This document shows, piece by piece, positions 1 to 6,060 of a stretch of 7,882 nt of DNA (its first letter is position 1; every line of letters starts with the position of its first letter). A program made the translations under genes and the position numbers. Source of the DNA: an uncultured Oscillospiraceae bacterium (GTDB lineage: Bacteria > Bacillota > Clostridia > Oscillospirales > Ruminococcaceae); the NCBI GenBank assembly GCA_934457235.1, contig CAKSHT010000103.1:1-7882 (forward strand). Reading direction: 5' to 3'. Under the pieces are notes generated by a model. It saw only the letters and a program-made list of their open reading frames with translations. It made no database searches and was not told the origin of the DNA.

Positions 1-1242
1 GCCGTTATCTACCTTGCCAAGCTCGCCGGTCTGCCAGATAACGTCGTTTTCATCTAGGAGCTTGCGAATCTCGCCGACGAACTCAGCGGCAGCGTCGGAT
101 GTGCCGCTCTTTCCGCGGGAGCCAGTGTACTTGGTTACGCATACTCCACCGTTCAGCAGCGCGCTGTTGCGCTTTTCGAAAACGTCCGGGAATGTGGGGT
201 CGTATGCTGCATTTACGTCAGCGGAGAGGCAGCGTGAATTCTGGAGTACGGTTCTTCCCTTAATGCCGAATGTTGCAGCAAGGTCAGCAATGAAATACTT
301 CAGGTAAGCGGAGCGCAGGCCAGTATTACCGTCAGAGCCGGTTTCCTCCTTATCGGTGAGGATAGCAACTGCTGTCTTGGCGGGGTCCTTAAGCTCCAGG
401 ACAGCCATAAGCTCTGTATAAGCGCATACTCTGTCGTCTTGACCATAGGAACCTACAAGGCTTCTGTCAAAACCTACGTCCTTTGCCTTGAATGCCGGAA
501 CGGCTTCCAGCTCGGCGGAAATGAAGTCGCTCTCGACGATACCGTATTTTTCGTTGAGTATCATCATGATATTGAGCTTTACAAGCTCGCTGTCCTCGTC
601 ATCTCTGAAAGGACGGCTTCCGATGATTATATTCAGCTCCTCGCCCTTGATGAGCTGTGTGGACGGACGCTTGTACTGTGCGTCTGCAAGGTGAGGAAGC
701 AGGTCGGATACGCAGAATACGGGGTCGTTCTCGTCCTCGCCGATGTTTACAGTGACCTTGCTGCCGTCAGCCTTGATGATAACTCCGTGCAGCGACAGCG
801 GAACGGTAGGCCACTGGTACTTCTTGATACCGCCGTAATAATGAGTCTTGAAATAAGCTACTTCGTCCTTTTCGTAGAGCGGGTTCTGCTTCATGTCAAG
901 GCGCGGGGAGTCGATGTGAGCGGCTACAAGATTAACGCCCTTCTCAATGGATTCCTTGCCGATAACAGCAAGAATAACAGATTTTTCACGGTTCAGGCTG
1001 TAAACCTTGTCGCCTGCCTTGTAACGATTCTTGGCGTTGAATTCTACAAATCCGTTTGCCTTTGCCATCTTCACGATCTCGGCAGCGGCTTCGCGCTCGG
1101 TCTTTGCAAGGTTCAGAAAGCGCTTGTATCCCTCGCAGAACTTGTCGCAGTTTTTGAGTTCGGATTCTTCCATGCGAAGAACCGCATTTTTTTTCTTCAT
1201 CAGGAGCTTTTCCTTGAGTTCCTTTGCTGTAGATTTTGCCAT
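1..1242 (-). CDS. M18 family zinc aminopeptidase, C-terminus cut by window edge
   Basis: This is the N-terminal 414 codons of a cytosolic M18 metalloaminopeptidase, which removes N-terminal residues from peptides using two metal ions. My translation shows the expected metal-site blocks in order: AAHIDSPRLD (residues 107-116, with His109 and the catalytic-site Asp111), GQDDR (267-271, bridging Asp), DKEETGSDGNTG (297-308, adjacent catalytic and metal-binding Glu) and SADVNAAYDP (340-349, Asp342). The last metal-binding His of the family lies near the C-terminus and falls outside the window, so roughly 50 residues are probably missing. The ATG at 1242 is preceded by a good AAAGGAAG ribosome binding site. 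There is no signal peptide. The gene follows the lytic transglycosylase by 34 bp with no terminator between them, so it is probably the last visible gene of the leftward train. The family call is firm; substrate preference cannot be read from the sequence. Confidence 0.93.
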   Translation of the reverse strand, partial: MAKSTAKELKEKLLMKKKNAVLRMEESELKNCDKFCEGYKRFLNLAKTEREAAAEIVKMAKANGFVEFNAKNRYKAGDKVYSLNREKSVILAVIGKESIEKGVNLVAAHIDSPRLDMKQNPLYEKDEVAYFKTHYYGGIKKYQWPTVPLSLHGVIIKADGSKVTVNIGEDENDPVFCVSDLLPHLADAQYKRPSTQLIKGEELNIIIGSRPFRDDEDSELVKLNIMMILNEKYGIVESDFISAELEAVPAFKAKDVGFDRSLVGSYGQDDRVCAYTELMAVLELKDPAKTAVAILTDKEETGSDGNTGLRSAYLKYFIADLAATFGIKGRTVLQNSRCLSADVNAAYDPTFPDVFEKRNSALLNGGVCVTKYTGSRGKSGTSDAAAEFVGEIRKLLDENDVIWQTGELGKVDNG

Positions 1243-1276
1243 GTTAGTACTTCCTTTCATAACAGCGGCGTTTCCG

Positions 1277-1846
1277 TCAGCTGTACAATTTTTTATATGT
1301 GTCCATCGCCCGGACTATCTTCCGGACGTAATGAGCCGTGTCTGATATCGGTATATCGTCAAGATGCACTCCATCTGATGATATATCCCTGTTGCTGAGC
1401 CACTGGTTGACCTGACCGCGTCCTGCGTGGTACGCAGCCATAGTGGTCTCTACATTCCCGAATTCTTCATACAGAAATCCGAGAAGCCAGCAGCCGTAAC
1501 GGATATTGGTTTCGGGATCGTACATATCAAGGTACTGAGTATCCTCATCGCCTATCTTGAATTTCACCCAGTCAAAGGTGTCCTCCATGATCTGCATAAG
1601 CCCCCGTGCGCCAACATTTGAGAGCGCCATGGGATCAAATCCGCTTTCGGTTTTAATGACCGCATATACAAGATACTTGTCCAGGTCGTTTTCACGGGAG
1701 TATTCCTCAATAAGGTTCTCGTATTTTATCGGGTGTGTATATCGCTGAAACCGCTCGTAGCCGAACCAGCCGGCAGCGGCGATCAATACGGCAAGCACGA
1801 CGCACATTATGGGTAGTGCGCGCCGTTTTTTTCTGTATTTTGTCAT
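1277..1846 (-). CDS. Membrane-anchored lytic transglycosylase (SLT domain)
   Basis: This 189-residue protein has a basic N-terminus (KYRKKRR), one hydrophobic helix at about residues 11-28 and then an Slt-type lysozyme-like domain. It should be anchored in the cytoplasmic membrane facing the wall, where this family cleaves peptidoglycan glycan strands to 1,6-anhydro ends. Family motifs are clear: VIKTESGFDP (63-72, catalytic Glu67), GARGLMQI (79-86), NIRYGCWLL (114-122), AAYHAG (137-142) and TAHYVRKI (170-177). The usual AAYNAG motif carries His in place of Asn at residue 140. Its ATG sits inside an ATGA overlap with the coaE stop codon, with an AAAGG ribosome binding site just upstream, so it is probably translationally coupled to coaE. 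The domain call is secure; whether it works in growth, spore formation or wall-complex assembly is not visible. Confidence 0.93.
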   Translation of the reverse strand: MTKYRKKRRALPIMCVVLAVLIAAAGWFGYERFQRYTHPIKYENLIEEYSRENDLDKYLVYAVIKTESGFDPMALSNVGARGLMQIMEDTFDWVKFKIGDEDTQYLDMYDPETNIRYGCWLLGFLYEEFGNVETTMAAYHAGRGQVNQWLSNRDISSDGVHLDDIPISDTAHYVRKIVRAMDTYKKLYS

Positions 1847-2451
1847 TTATTACCTTTCGATATCCGGATAATCTCCTGGGAAATACGCTCCGCAATGGCG
1901 CGCAGTTCTAGTTCAGTGTCGTTGTTCTCTATACAGAATCCGGAGCGCGTACGGTAGAATTCGGCGTCATGCTGGCTGGAAAGCCGCGCGCGTGCAAGCT
2001 CTGCCGGTATATTATCGCGCCTAGTTATACGTTCTACACATGTTTCTATATCGGCAACAACGCTGACGATAATGTCACACATAAAATCCAGATGCGCTTC
2101 AAAAAGCGTGGGGGCGTCCAGCAGTACAAGAGTACCGCTGTTTCTGACTTTTTCGGATATATTATATGTGATATAAGGGTAGATTATTTTGTTGAACAGC
2201 GCTCTCTTTTCGCTGTCATGAAAAATCAGTTCCGATGTCATACGGCGGTCGAGCGTTCCGTCGTTTTTTATAAGCTCCGGACTGAGCCGCTCGCCGAGCT
2301 CGGTCAGTGCCGGTTTTCCGGGAAGTACGACTTCACGCGCTGACAGGTCGCAATCTATCACGTCAAATCCGTTTTCAGCAAAAACCTTGCAGACCGTGGA
2401 CTTCCCTGCGCCGGACATTCCGGTCAATCCGATGATCATTTTATTTTTCAT
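1843..2451 (-). CDS. coaE: Dephospho-CoA kinase
   Basis: CoaE phosphorylates the 3'-hydroxyl of dephospho-CoA with ATP, the final step of coenzyme A synthesis, in the cytosol. The 202-residue length is normal for the family. Visible motifs are the P-loop GMSGAGKS (residues 11-18), IDCD (32-35), LLDAPTLFE (110-118; the family's PLLFE-like segment), the basic lid region RITRRDN (141-147) and RARLSSQ (154-160). The frame is open further upstream to 2505, but I chose ATG 2451 because family proteins start a few residues before the P-loop strand. An ATG at 2439 (MIIGLTG) is a credible alternative, since neither start has a strong ribosome binding site. The gene overlaps the 3' end of the upstream tsaC gene by 11 bp and shares an ATGA junction with the downstream transglycosylase gene, so translation probably depends on coupling. 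Confidence 0.94.
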   Translation of the reverse strand: MKNKMIIGLTGMSGAGKSTVCKVFAENGFDVIDCDLSAREVVLPGKPALTELGERLSPELIKNDGTLDRRMTSELIFHDSEKRALFNKIIYPYITYNISEKVRNSGTLVLLDAPTLFEAHLDFMCDIIVSVVADIETCVERITRRDNIPAELARARLSSQHDAEFYRTRSGFCIENNDTELELRAIAERISQEIIRISKGNK

Positions 2452-3460
2452 CTGGTACAATAATTCTGAACGCCGCCGCACGAAGCAGACGGTTATACAC
2501 TGCAAGTCCTATGCCGTCCTTTGAGGGCATTTCAACGTATACGGTCTGTGTTCCCTCTTCATCAGCCTCACGAAGAAGCGCAAAAAGACGATGCGCCTGT
2601 TCATCTGCGTTTCTGCCGAAACAGCGGAACATTCCGTGTTCATGCTCGTCAGCAGACAAAGCAAGCGTTTTTCCTTTGGCGTTAGCAATACACCAGTCAG
2701 CAAAGTCCTTTCCGTGGGCGTCTATAATGAATACATCGGCTTTCGGTGAGTAATGCTTATACTTCATGCCTGGTGACATTATTTTTGCGCCCTTTGGCGG
2801 CTCGGAAGTCACCGCCGGGTCGATATCCACCGTGCATAGCTCGGAGAGCATTTCAGCAGTCACGCCGCCAGGACGGAGGATCCTGACCCGGTCAGCCGCC
2901 GGGAAACACAGCACCGTACTTTCTACGCCGCACTGACATTCGCCGCCGTCTATGATAAGCGGAATACGTCCATTCATGTCGTTCATGACATGCTGCGCAG
3001 TCGTCGGGCTGGGACTTCCGGAAAGATTAGCAGACGGAGCTGCGAGCGGAAATCCGCAGGCGTCGATTATTGCGCGTGCTGCAGGACTTCTCGGCATTCT
3101 GACTGCAACAGTGTCAAGTCCGCCGCTTGTCGCAGATGGGATCAAATCGGATTTCGGGAAAATCATTGTGAGCGGACCCGGCCAGAACTTTTCCGCAATT
3201 CTCAGCGCCAGCTCAGGAATCTCCCTTACGAGCGGCGCCAGCTGGTCTATCTCGCTGATATGGACTATCAGCGGATTGTCCTGCGGACGTCCCTTGGCTT
3301 CAAAAATACTATGCACGGCGCTTTCATTGCGTGCGTCTGCTGCAAGTCCGTAAACGGTTTCGGTTGGTATTCCAACAACTCCGCCGGCCGCCATTATCTC
3401 AGCCGCCTTTTTAGCGGAGTTTTTGGAAAACGGCAATAATTCAGTTACCAAGACTGTCAT
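2441..3460 (-). CDS. tsaC: L-threonylcarbamoyladenylate synthase, Sua5 type
   Basis: This enzyme makes threonylcarbamoyl-AMP from threonine, bicarbonate and ATP, the first step of t6A modification at position 37 of ANN-decoding tRNAs. The 339-residue protein is the two-domain Sua5/YwlC form rather than the short TsaC form. The N-terminal YrdC domain shows [18 protein letters not shown] (26-43), KGRPQDNPL (56-64), WPGPLT (93-98), RMP (121-123), SANLSG (143-148) and CGVESTV (177-183). The C-terminal Sua5 domain shows [13 protein letters not shown] (229-241) and [14 protein letters not shown] (316-329). The ATG at 3460 overlaps the prfA stop as ATGA, with a GAAAGGA ribosome binding site almost touching it. 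The TTG three codons in (start at 3451) has better spacing from that site and is a possible true start. Pairing with prfA is common in Firmicutes. Confidence 0.95.
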   Translation of the reverse strand: MTVLVTELLPFSKNSAKKAAEIMAAGGVVGIPTETVYGLAADARNESAVHSIFEAKGRPQDNPLIVHISEIDQLAPLVREIPELALRIAEKFWPGPLTMIFPKSDLIPSATSGGLDTVAVRMPRSPAARAIIDACGFPLAAPSANLSGSPSPTTAQHVMNDMNGRIPLIIDGGECQCGVESTVLCFPAADRVRILRPGGVTAEMLSELCTVDIDPAVTSEPPKGAKIMSPGMKYKHYSPKADVFIIDAHGKDFADWCIANAKGKTLALSADEHEHGMFRCFGRNADEQAHRLFALLREADEEGTQTVYVEMPSKDGIGLAVYNRLLRAAAFRIIVPDEK

Positions 3461-4539
3461 TCCTTTCGATCGCCCTGTTTCAGCATTTTTGCTGTCTGGT
3501 CTGCTAGACGGAGTGCTTCAAACACTTCGTCGCAGCCGCCGTTCATCATCTCATCAAGCTTATAGAGCGTCAGTCCGATGCGATGGTCAGTTACTCTGGA
3601 CTGTGGAAAATTATACGTGCGTATACGTTCGGAACGGTCGCCGGTGCCGACCTGTATGCGGCGTTCCTCGGCAATTGCGCTGTCACGTGCTTCCAGCTTT
3701 GCTTCATAGAGCTTACTGTAAAGCTTTTTCATTGCTTTTTCCTTGTTCTTGAACTGTGAACGTTCTTCCTGGCACTCAACTACAGTTCCGGTCGGATTAT
3801 GGATAATACGTATTGCGGATTCTGTTTTGTTGATGTGTTGTCCGCCTGCGCCGCTGGAGCGGAATGTCTCGATAGTGAGATCGGCTGGGTTAATATCCAC
3901 ATCGACTTCCTCAGCCTCCGGGAGTACAGCCACGGTGACTGTCGATGTCTGTATGCGTCCCTGGGACTCGGTTTCCGGTACGCGCTGCACACGGTGCACG
4001 CCGCTTTCGTATTTGAGCTTCGCAAAAACGCCTTCACCCTCAACCAGGAAGCTTACCTCGCGGTATCCGCCAAGTTCGGTGGGATTTGAGCTTATCTGCT
4101 CGATCTTCCATCCCTGCCGTGCCGCATACATTGAGTACATGCGCAGCAGAGAATTTGCAAACAGCGCCGCTTCCTCGCCGCCGGCACCGGCGCGTATTTC
4201 AATTATACAGCTGCGATCGTCATCCGGATCTTTAGGGAGGAGCAGTATTTTAAGCTCTTCGGAAAGCTGATCCATGAGCGCCTTGTTGTCGTTGTACTCA
4301 CTCTGGGCGAGTTCACGCAGCTCCGCATCGGAGCCGGCTTCATTCAGAGCCTCCACAGCGTCATCAAATCCGCGCTGAGCCTTTTTATACTTCTCCCAGA
4401 CCTCCATCAGCGGCGTCAGATTCTTGTGTTCTCTCATCAGGTCGCGATACAGCTTGTTGTCAGCGATAATGTTCGGGTCGGAAAGCTTTGCGCTTATTTC
4501 ATCATAGCGCGTTTCCGCCATCACAAGTTTTTCGTTCAT
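3457..4539 (-). CDS. prfA: Peptide chain release factor 1 (RF1)
   Basis: RF1 recognises UAA and UAG stop codons and triggers release of the finished protein from the ribosome. The 360-residue length is typical. The protein shows GAGGEEA (118-124), the codon-recognition region [10 protein letters not shown] (186-195), whose P-x-T tripeptide (PET, 188-190) marks RF1 rather than the SPF of RF2, and the catalytic [15 protein letters not shown] block (228-242) with the GGQ motif at 232-234. A perfect GGAGGA ribosome binding site lies at 4545-4550, five bases before the ATG. It follows the DUF951 gene by 41 bp and its stop overlaps the tsaC start. The usual downstream partner prmC, which methylates the GGQ glutamine, is not next to it here. 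Confidence 0.97.
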   Translation of the reverse strand: MNEKLVMAETRYDEISAKLSDPNIIADNKLYRDLMREHKNLTPLMEVWEKYKKAQRGFDDAVEALNEAGSDAELRELAQSEYNDNKALMDQLSEELKILLLPKDPDDDRSCIIEIRAGAGGEEAALFANSLLRMYSMYAARQGWKIEQISSNPTELGGYREVSFLVEGEGVFAKLKYESGVHRVQRVPETESQGRIQTSTVTVAVLPEAEEVDVDINPADLTIETFRSSGAGGQHINKTESAIRIIHNPTGTVVECQEERSQFKNKEKAMKKLYSKLYEAKLEARDSAIAEERRIQVGTGDRSERIRTYNFPQSRVTDHRIGLTLYKLDEMMNGGCDEVFEALRLADQTAKMLKQGDRKE

Positions 4540-4544
4540 ATTTG

Positions 4545-4550
4545 TCCTCC
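4545..4550 (-). promoter_or_regulatory. Ribosome binding site of prfA
   Basis: The minus strand reads GGAGGA five bases before the prfA ATG (4539), an ideal anti-Shine-Dalgarno match. It fixes the prfA start and suggests that prfA is translated independently of the DUF951 gene upstream. Confidence 0.85.
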
Positions 4551-4580
4551 GTGAATTCTAATATTGGAAATTCAGCGGGG

Positions 4581-4781
4581 CTACTGTTCGGAGCTTTCTG
4601 TTTCACGGATTACGGAACGTATCTTCTTTTCGCACTTGGAACGCGGCATCATGAATACATGTCCGCAGCCCTTGCAGCACAGACGAAAATCCGCACCGCA
4701 GCGCTGTACGAGCATTTTATCGCTTCCGCAGCCGGGGTGTTCTTTTTTCATCACAAGTATATCGCCGACTTTAATATCCAT
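4581..4781 (-). CDS. DUF951 family small cysteine-rich protein
   Basis: This 66-residue protein matches from memory the DUF951 family of Firmicutes, whose members begin like MDIKVGDI and carry a GADFRL.C.GCGH...PRSK core. The matching blocks here are MDIKVGDI (1-8), KKEHPGCGS (12-20), GADFRLCCKGCGH (29-41) and MPRSKCEKKI (45-54). His15, Cys18, Cys36, Cys39 and His41 could form a small metal site, but that is inference. The protein is soluble and cytosolic in appearance, and its function is not established to my knowledge. The ATG at 4781 has an AAAGGGG ribosome binding site. It is the first gene after the leftward promoter and lies 41 bp upstream of prfA, so it probably shares the prfA transcript. 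Confidence 0.85.
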   Translation of the reverse strand: MDIKVGDILVMKKEHPGCGSDKMLVQRCGADFRLCCKGCGHVFMMPRSKCEKKIRSVIRETESSEQ

Positions 4782-4814
4782 ATGCTGTCACGCCCCTTTC
4801 TTCATTTTTATATT

Positions 4815-4843
4815 ATTATACCACTATTCGGATATTTTTGCAA
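4815..4843 (-). promoter_or_regulatory. Sigma-A promoter for the DUF951-prfA gene train
   Basis: On the minus strand, TTGCAA (4838-4843, -35) and TATAAT (4815-4820, -10) are separated by exactly 17 bp. A TG one base before the -10 makes it an extended -10 element. Transcription should start near 4808, giving a leader of about 27 bases before the DUF951 start codon. This near-consensus promoter fits strong constitutive transcription of the housekeeping genes. Confidence 0.85.
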
Positions 4844-4857
4844 CCACAATTGTGATT
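4842..4857. promoter_or_regulatory. Palindrome beside the leftward -35 element
   Basis: CACAATTGTG (4845-4854) is a perfect 10-bp palindrome. It extends to AAnCACAATTGTGnTT over 4842-4857 with one unpaired position on each side. It overlaps the upstream edge of the -35 hexamer of the leftward promoter, a usual place for a dimeric regulator to bind. The regulator is unknown, and AT-rich DNA makes short palindromes by chance. Confidence 0.35.
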
Positions 4858-4964
4858 TTTTTAGCAAAGTTAGAAAAGGTATATCCGAAGCTCCTAATTT
4901 CTGCATTTAAAAGTGAAATTCTGTATATTGTCAGAAATATTTAAAATATGATGGTGAAAATTAT

Positions 4965-5046
4965 GCGAAATGTATAAAAAGGCTATTGATTTTTTAGCTT
5001 ATTTATGATATAATTTAATTATACTTTGAGCGTGAATACATTTCGC
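4965..5046. repeat. 11-bp perfect inverted repeat bracketing the rightward promoter
   Basis: The left arm GCGAAATGTAT (4965-4975) is the exact reverse complement of the right arm ATACATTTCGC (5036-5046), with 60 bp between them. The -35 and -10 of the rightward promoter lie between the arms. The left arm is centred about 50 bp upstream of the predicted transcription start and the right arm about 20 bp downstream. This suits a pair of operator half-sites in opposite orientation, though no regulator is identified. Confidence 0.45.
4986..5014 (+). promoter_or_regulatory. Sigma-A promoter for the rightward genes
   Basis: TTGATT (4986-4991, -35) and TATAAT (5009-5014, -10) are spaced by 17 bp, with an extended -10 TG at 5006-5007. 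The predicted start is near 5021, giving a leader of about 48 bases before the membrane-protein gene. It is the only convincing promoter seen upstream of the three rightward genes. Confidence 0.85.
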
Positions 5047-5068
5047 GTGATGATTTTAAGGAGTTAAA

Positions 5069-5599
5069 ATGGATAATATTGCAGAACAGCTCGTTGAAAA
5101 GCGTCGTACCAGCGCAGATTTAATCAAAAAAGTGCTGATATCCGTGGCAGCACTCATCGTGGCTTCTTTTTTGATGTTCATCGCCATTATATCTGGATTT
5201 TATGTTACTGTGATTTTTGCAGTCGGCGCCCTTGCCGGAGCCATATGGCTTCTTGGCAACTTCAACGTTGAGTACGAATATATCATCACCAATAACGAAA
5301 TGGATATCGACAAGATTATCGGCAGGCGCAAGCGCAAGCGCATGATAACTGTTGATTTCCAGAGAGCCGAGGATTTCGCTCCCTACACAGCAGATAACGA
5401 CGTAAAGGCTGATGCGACCGTCCACGCATACACCGGCAGTGAAAAGGATGCATATTACCTTGTTGTAACGCACAATGATTACGGTAAGGTAAAGGTCATA
5501 TTCAATCCGAACGAAAAAATGCGCGAGGCTATCAAGTCTGAATTACCCAACACGCTCAAACTGAAGCTCAGAACGGAAGCGTTAAAGAACAACAAGTAA
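5069..5599 (+). CDS. Two-helix membrane protein of unknown function
   Basis: This 176-residue protein has a charged N-terminal segment (1-21), two adjacent hydrophobic helices (about 22-42 and 45-63) forming a hairpin, and a hydrophilic C-terminal domain of about 110 residues. The C-terminal domain begins NVEYEYIITNNEMDIDKIIG (66-85), followed by a very basic RRKRKR stretch (86-91). The pattern of an aromatic strand, ITN and a basic turn resembles small bacterial PH-like domains carried on membrane hairpins. It also recalls a clostridial family that I remember as DUF6106; I cannot confirm either link. With both ends on the same side, the positive charges favour a cytoplasmic C-terminal domain. 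ATG 5069 has an AAGGAG ribosome binding site at 5058-5063. It is the first gene after the rightward promoter, 33 bp ahead of the AcpS-like gene in the same reading frame. Confidence 0.8.
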   Translation: MDNIAEQLVEKRRTSADLIKKVLISVAALIVASFLMFIAIISGFYVTVIFAVGALAGAIWLLGNFNVEYEYIITNNEMDIDKIIGRRKRKRMITVDFQRAEDFAPYTADNDVKADATVHAYTGSEKDAYYLVVTHNDYGKVKVIFNPNEKMREAIKSELPNTLKLKLRTEALKNNK

Positions 5600-5622
5600 G
5601 GGAGACGCGGTGTAAAAGCCGC
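5600..5622 (+). promoter_or_regulatory. Distant ribosome binding site plus small hairpin before the AcpS-like gene
   Basis: GGGAG (5600-5604) is the only good Shine-Dalgarno match before the AcpS-like start, but it lies 28 bases from ATG 5633. A small hairpin, GCGG (5607-5610) pairing with CCGC (5619-5622), lies between them. Folding it out would shorten the effective spacing to about 12 bases. There is no alternative ATG, GTG or TTG in frame between the site and 5633. Confidence 0.35.
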
Positions 5623-5632
5623 AACATATAAA

Positions 5633-6013
5633 ATGTCTGGAAATATGTTTATTCGCGTAGGAACCGGAATAATCGAAATGAAGCGCATACGCAAGGCTTC
5701 ACGTAATCCTAAGTTCCTTGCAAAATATTTCTCGGCAGACGAGATACGGTATCTTGTTTCACGCAAGCTGTCCACTGAGCTCATCGCCGAGAACTACTGC
5801 GCTAAGATCGCTTTTGCAAAGGCGATCGGCACGGGATTCCGTATCGTTCACCCACAGGACATTACGGTACTCCGTGACCGTCTCGGTTCCCCTTTCATCA
5901 TAACGACAGGAAGAGCAAAAATGCTTGAAGAGCGTGAGCACTATGTCTTTAACGTATCAGTGGCGCACTGCAAGGATTACGCCAGTGCAACAGTTATCGT
6001 GAACAGAGAATAA
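5633..6013 (+). CDS. AcpS-like (4'-phosphopantetheinyl transferase fold) protein lacking metal-binding acids
   Basis: The 126-residue protein aligns by eye over its whole length with holo-ACP synthase (AcpS), which moves phosphopantetheine from CoA to acyl carrier protein. Matching blocks are VGTGIIEMKRI (9-19; usually GTDIVEIxRI), FLAKYFSADEI (28-38), YCAKIAFAKAIGTG (55-68; usually AAKEAFAKALGTG), DITVLRDRLGSPFI (76-89) and NVSVAHCKDYASATVIV (107-123; usually VSxSHxxxYAxAxVI). The two acids that hold Mg2+ in AcpS are replaced: Asp by Gly12 (codon 5666-5668) and Glu by Ile59 (codon 5807-5809). Lys63 and His112 remain. The frame is intact and codon use looks normal, so this is a maintained gene rather than decay. 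It is probably not a standard transferase. Met5 (5645) is where family proteins usually start and is an alternative start. It shares its transcript with the membrane protein upstream. Confidence 0.82.
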   Translation: MSGNMFIRVGTGIIEMKRIRKASRNPKFLAKYFSADEIRYLVSRKLSTELIAENYCAKIAFAKAIGTGFRIVHPQDITVLRDRLGSPFIITTGRAKMLEEREHYVFNVSVAHCKDYASATVIVNRE

Positions 6014-6019
6014 CTATAT

Positions 6020-6049
6020 TGCGCCGCACGGCATATGCGGCGCATTTTT
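6020..6049 (+). terminator. Intrinsic terminator or attenuator between the AcpS-like gene and the tet-like gene
   Basis: A perfect 9-bp stem, TGCGCCGCA (6020-6028) pairing with TGCGGCGCA (6036-6044), has a 7-base loop and is followed at once by five T (6045-6049). This is a textbook Rho-independent terminator. It begins six bases after the AcpS-like stop codon and ends 18 bases before the next start codon. It either ends the upstream transcript or acts as an attenuator for the GTPase gene. Confidence 0.9.
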
Positions 6050-6053
6050 ATGT

Positions 6054-6060
6054 AAAGGAG
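6054..6060 (+). promoter_or_regulatory. Ribosome binding site of the tet-like gene
   Basis: AAAGGAG lies seven bases before ATG 6068 and decides that start. It sits just four bases after the terminator T-run, so no full promoter can fit between the terminator and the gene. Confidence 0.85.

Larger units (their letters stand above)
4782..5068. other. Divergent AT-rich intergenic region with two promoters
   Basis: This 287-bp stretch separates the leftward and rightward gene trains and is much richer in A+T than the flanking genes. It holds one promoter for each direction, a palindrome next to the leftward promoter and a long inverted repeat around the rightward one. The central part (about 4860-4960) contains no protein-coding signal that I trust and no recognisable riboswitch or T-box motif. 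Confidence 0.8.

Noticed and set aside
1243..1276. Weak dyad ACAGC/GCTGT between the transglycosylase and aminopeptidase genes as a terminator
   Set aside because: The pairing is short and interrupted, and no T-run follows on the minus strand, so transcription probably continues into the aminopeptidase gene.
439..1398. Plus-strand open frame of 319 codons across the aminopeptidase gene
   Set aside because: It lies opposite the M18 aminopeptidase frame, whose metal-site motifs are unmistakable. The plus-strand product has no recognisable domain and no ribosome binding site, and it also runs over the end of the transglycosylase gene.
2452..2505. Longer coaE start at 2505
   Set aside because: It would add 18 residues not found in family proteins before the first strand and extend deep into tsaC. 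The start at 2451 fits the family length.
4897..4938. Inverted 7-mers ATTTCTG and CAGAAAT, 28 bases apart
   Set aside because: They are too short and too far apart in AT-rich DNA to separate from chance, and they do not coincide with a promoter element.
4488..4944. Two plus-strand open frames over the DUF951 gene and into the intergenic region
   Set aside because: They are antisense to the start of prfA and the DUF951 gene, have no ribosome binding site, and read through promoter elements. They look like shadows.
4948..4977. Nine-codon ATG-to-TAA frame upstream of the rightward promoter, possible leader peptide
   Set aside because: It has no ribosome binding site and lies upstream of the predicted transcription start, so it would not be in the transcript.
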